Source of the DNA: Streptomyces globisporus
Lineage (GTDB): Bacteria; Actinomycetota; Actinomycetes; Streptomycetales; Streptomycetaceae
Direction: 5' to 3'
Length of the DNA: 51,527 nt
Assembly (NCBI RefSeq): GCF_003501885.1
Contig: NZ_QWFA01000013.1
Coordinates: 3,568-55,094, forward strand
This document shows positions 49,920 through 51,527 of this stretch, one piece after another. The translations under genes and the position numbers were made by a program. The number at the start of each line of letters is the position of its first letter. Positions within the stretch are counted from its first letter, which is position 1. Under the pieces are notes generated by a model. The model made no database searches, was not told the origin of the DNA, and saw only the letters and a program-made list of their open reading frames with translations.

Positions 49920-51527
49920 TTACGGGTGGAGTCGCGCTGTTCCTGCGGAGGGGGACGCGGACACGGCCGTCGCGAGCGACCGCGCGTCCAGGGGGCGGTA
50001 GGGGACGCCCAGGGCGTCCAGCCGGGCGGTGTGGTGGCGCAGCCGCTCGACGAACCCCGGCCAGTCGCCGCGCCCGCCGGACCAGGAACGGTCGGCGAGT
50101 GCGCAGAGCCGGGGAAAGCTGAGGTACTCGATCTCCTCGGGGGTGCGGGCGTACTCCGTCCACAGCTGGACCTGGGTGCCGAGCACCCGGGCCCGCTCCG
50201 CCTCGGGCCAGTCGTGCGGCGCCGGTTCGTAGTCGTGGACCGTGTGCAGGGGAACCGGCGCGCCGGGCTGGGCGACCGGCTCGGTCGGGTCCGTGGACTG
50301 GGCGTAGTCGAGATAGGTCGCCCGGTGGTGCGCGGCGATCACCTGATGGCCGCGGCGGGCGGCGGCCCGGGCGTGCGTGGCGTCGCGCCAGGTCATCACC
50401 GTGAACTCCGGGGGGAGTTCGGCGCCGTTCTCGACCCAGCCGAGCGGGATCCGGCCGCGCTCCACCAGGAACGCCCCGACCCGGCCCATGAACCAGCCGT
50501 GCAGCTCGGCCGGGCCCGCGAGCCCGAGGGTCGCCGCGCGCCCCCGGGCGGCCCGGCTGTCCTCCCACTCGGTGGTCGGGCACTCCTCGCCGCCGATGTG
50601 GACGTACGGCGACGGGAAGACGTCCATCACCTCCTCCAGCACGGCCCGGCAGAAGTCGAAGACCCCCTCGTGGACGCCGAGGATCGTGTCGCACACCCCC
50701 CAGCGGGTCCACACGTCCAGCTGCCGGTCCGGGTGGTTGCCCAGCTCCGGGTAGGCGGCGAGCGCCGCCCGCACATGGCCGGGCATCTCGATCTCCGGCA
50801 CGACGGTGATCCCGCGCTCCGCCGCGTACCGCACCAGCCCTCTCAACTCCGCCTTGGTGTACGCACCTTCGTGCGGCACCGCGTCGAAGTGCGCCCCGTC
50901 CGGACCGGTCGGGCCCTTCTGCGACCGGGCCCGCCGGGAGCCGACCGTGATCAGCCGGGGGTAGGCGTCGACCGGCATCCGCCAGCCCTGGTCGTCGGTG
51001 AGGTGGAGGTGCAGGACGTTCAGCTTGTGCAGCGCCAACAGGTCCACGTACCGGCGCAGATAGCCGATCGGCTGGAAGCGGCGCGCCACGTCCAGCATCG
51101 CCCCGCGCCACGGCCGGTCCGGTACGTCGGTGATCTCGACGCAGGGCAGCTCCCAGGAGCCGGTGCCCGCCGCCCCGCCCGACAGGGCCTCGGCGGGCAG
51201 GAGTTGGCGGATCGTCTGGATGCCCCGGAGCAGCCCGGTGCGGTGGGCGGCGCGCAACTGGAGCGCCTGCGGGGCGACCGTCAGTCCGTACCCCTCCTCG
51301 CCGAGGCCGCCGAGCCGGTCGTCCAGGGCGAGGACGACCCGGCCGTCGGGCGCCGGCACGAGGGGAAGCCCGGCGGGGTGGCCGACCAGGGTGCGCAGCA
51401 GGTCCGCCGCCGGTTCCGCGCCCGGCAGCGCGCGGACGGTGGTGTCCCGGTCCAGTGTGAGGCGGCCGCCGAGCGAGGAGACCTTGCTCGGGCGGGGGAG
51501 AAGGGAGAGGTCGGGGCGGGATGCGGG
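49920..51527 (-). CDS. GH20 beta-N-acetylhexosaminidase (5' end outside the window)
   Basis: At least 535 codons; the reading frame remains open to the right edge, and the residues before GTG 51359 (LLPRPSKVSSLGGRLTLDRDTTVRAL) read as a normal GH20 N-terminal domain, so the true start lies beyond 51527. The barrel domain contains RPWRGAMLDVARRFQP, LHLHLTDDQGWRMPVD, VPEIEMPGHVRAAL and the catalytic segment YVHIGGEECPTTEW, in which the usual Asp-Glu pair reads Glu-Glu. TWRDATHA and LWTEYARTPEEIEYLSFPR are further family landmarks. It releases N-acetylglucosamine from chitin or peptidoglycan fragments. No signal peptide can be judged. Confidence 0.93.
   Translation of the reverse strand, partial: PASRPDLSLLPRPSKVSSLGGRLTLDRDTTVRALPGAEPAADLLRTLVGHPAGLPLVPAPDGRVVLALDDRLGGLGEEGYGLTVAPQALQLRAAHRTGLLRGIQTIRQLLPAEALSGGAAGTGSWELPCVEITDVPDRPWRGAMLDVARRFQPIGYLRRYVDLLALHKLNVLHLHLTDDQGWRMPVDAYPRLITVGSRRARSQKGPTGPDGAHFDAVPHEGAYTKAELRGLVRYAAERGITVVPEIEMPGHVRAALAAYPELGNHPDRQLDVWTRWGVCDTILGVHEGVFDFCRAVLEEVMDVFPSPYVHIGGEECPTTEWEDSRAARGRAATLGLAGPAELHGWFMGRVGAFLVERGRIPLGWVENGAELPPEFTVMTWRDATHARAAARRGHQVIAAHHRATYLDYAQSTDPTEPVAQPGAPVPLHTVHDYEPAPHDWPEAERARVLGTQVQLWTEYARTPEEIEYLSFPRLCALADRSWSGGRGDWPGFVERLRHHTARLDALGVPYRPLDARSLATAVSASPSAGTARLHP

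Overview
This window is very high-GC actinobacterial chromosome, almost certainly Streptomyces. Evidence: codon use with G/C at nearly all third positions, many GTG starts, ATGA/GTGA overlaps, Tat/Sec-exported hydrolases, a SpoIIE-type phosphatase fused to GAF and ATPase domains, Ku with a lysine-rich tail, and a deazaflavin (F420)-type oxidoreductase. I find 39 intact or window-truncated protein genes and two decayed ones. I see no rRNA, tRNA, CRISPR array or intact mobile element. It looks like ordinary chromosome with accessory patches rather than a prophage or an integrated element.

Layout. 1-3024: purine permease and XdhC, a purine-salvage/xanthine dehydrogenase maturation pair. 3130-8557: a large secreted subtilase, a DUF3626 protein and an unknown protein. 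8726-11790: exported peptidoglycan amidase, nitroreductase and deazaflavin-type oxidoreductase. 12053-14491: a compact ACP / ketosynthase / alpha-beta hydrolase operon that looks like a small uncharacterised acyl-chain pathway. 14531-18233: secreted nuclease and GH5 cellulase. 18365-22821: dnaE2 followed by a Y-family (ImuB-like) protein lacking catalytic acids, behind LexA-type boxes. 22822-23464: a gene-poor stretch with a decayed gene. 23465-24348: ArsR-SRPBCC pair behind a perfect palindrome. 24468-26379: Ku plus ATP-dependent ligase (NHEJ). 26520-27239: broken SDR gene. 27460-32677: VOC protein, MFS exporter with a GST-like hydroquinone reductase, DMT transporter, AlkZ-like glycosylase. 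32703-36955: LuxR/GAF regulator divergent from two acyl-CoA ligases. 37114-40871: SpoIIE phosphatase, small protein, GNAT, zinc-ribbon/Mrr-like protein. 41131-48206: glyoxylate utilisation genes (gcl, katA, glxR, hyi) interrupted by a hydrolase-TetR operon. 48448-51527: GH16-like/CBM and GH20 secreted or cytosolic glycan hydrolases; the GH20 gene runs off the end.

How the genes work together. Purine breakdown (permease, XdhC) ends in glyoxylate; Gcl joins two glyoxylates into tartronate semialdehyde, Hyi interconverts it with hydroxypyruvate, and GlxR reduces it to glycerate, with a catalase between. The gcl and hyi promoters carry the same 15-bp palindrome in the same position, which argues for one shared repressor although the two genes are 7 kb apart on opposite strands. 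Three DNA-repair functions (DnaE2/ImuB-like, Ku/ligase, and further off the AlkZ-like glycosylase) fall within 14 kb. Several genes (arsR, alkZ-like, nitroreductase, MFS exporter, subtilase) appear to have leaderless transcripts, with a -10 hexamer 7-9 bases before the start codon. Strong perfect stem-loops mark most convergent gene ends.
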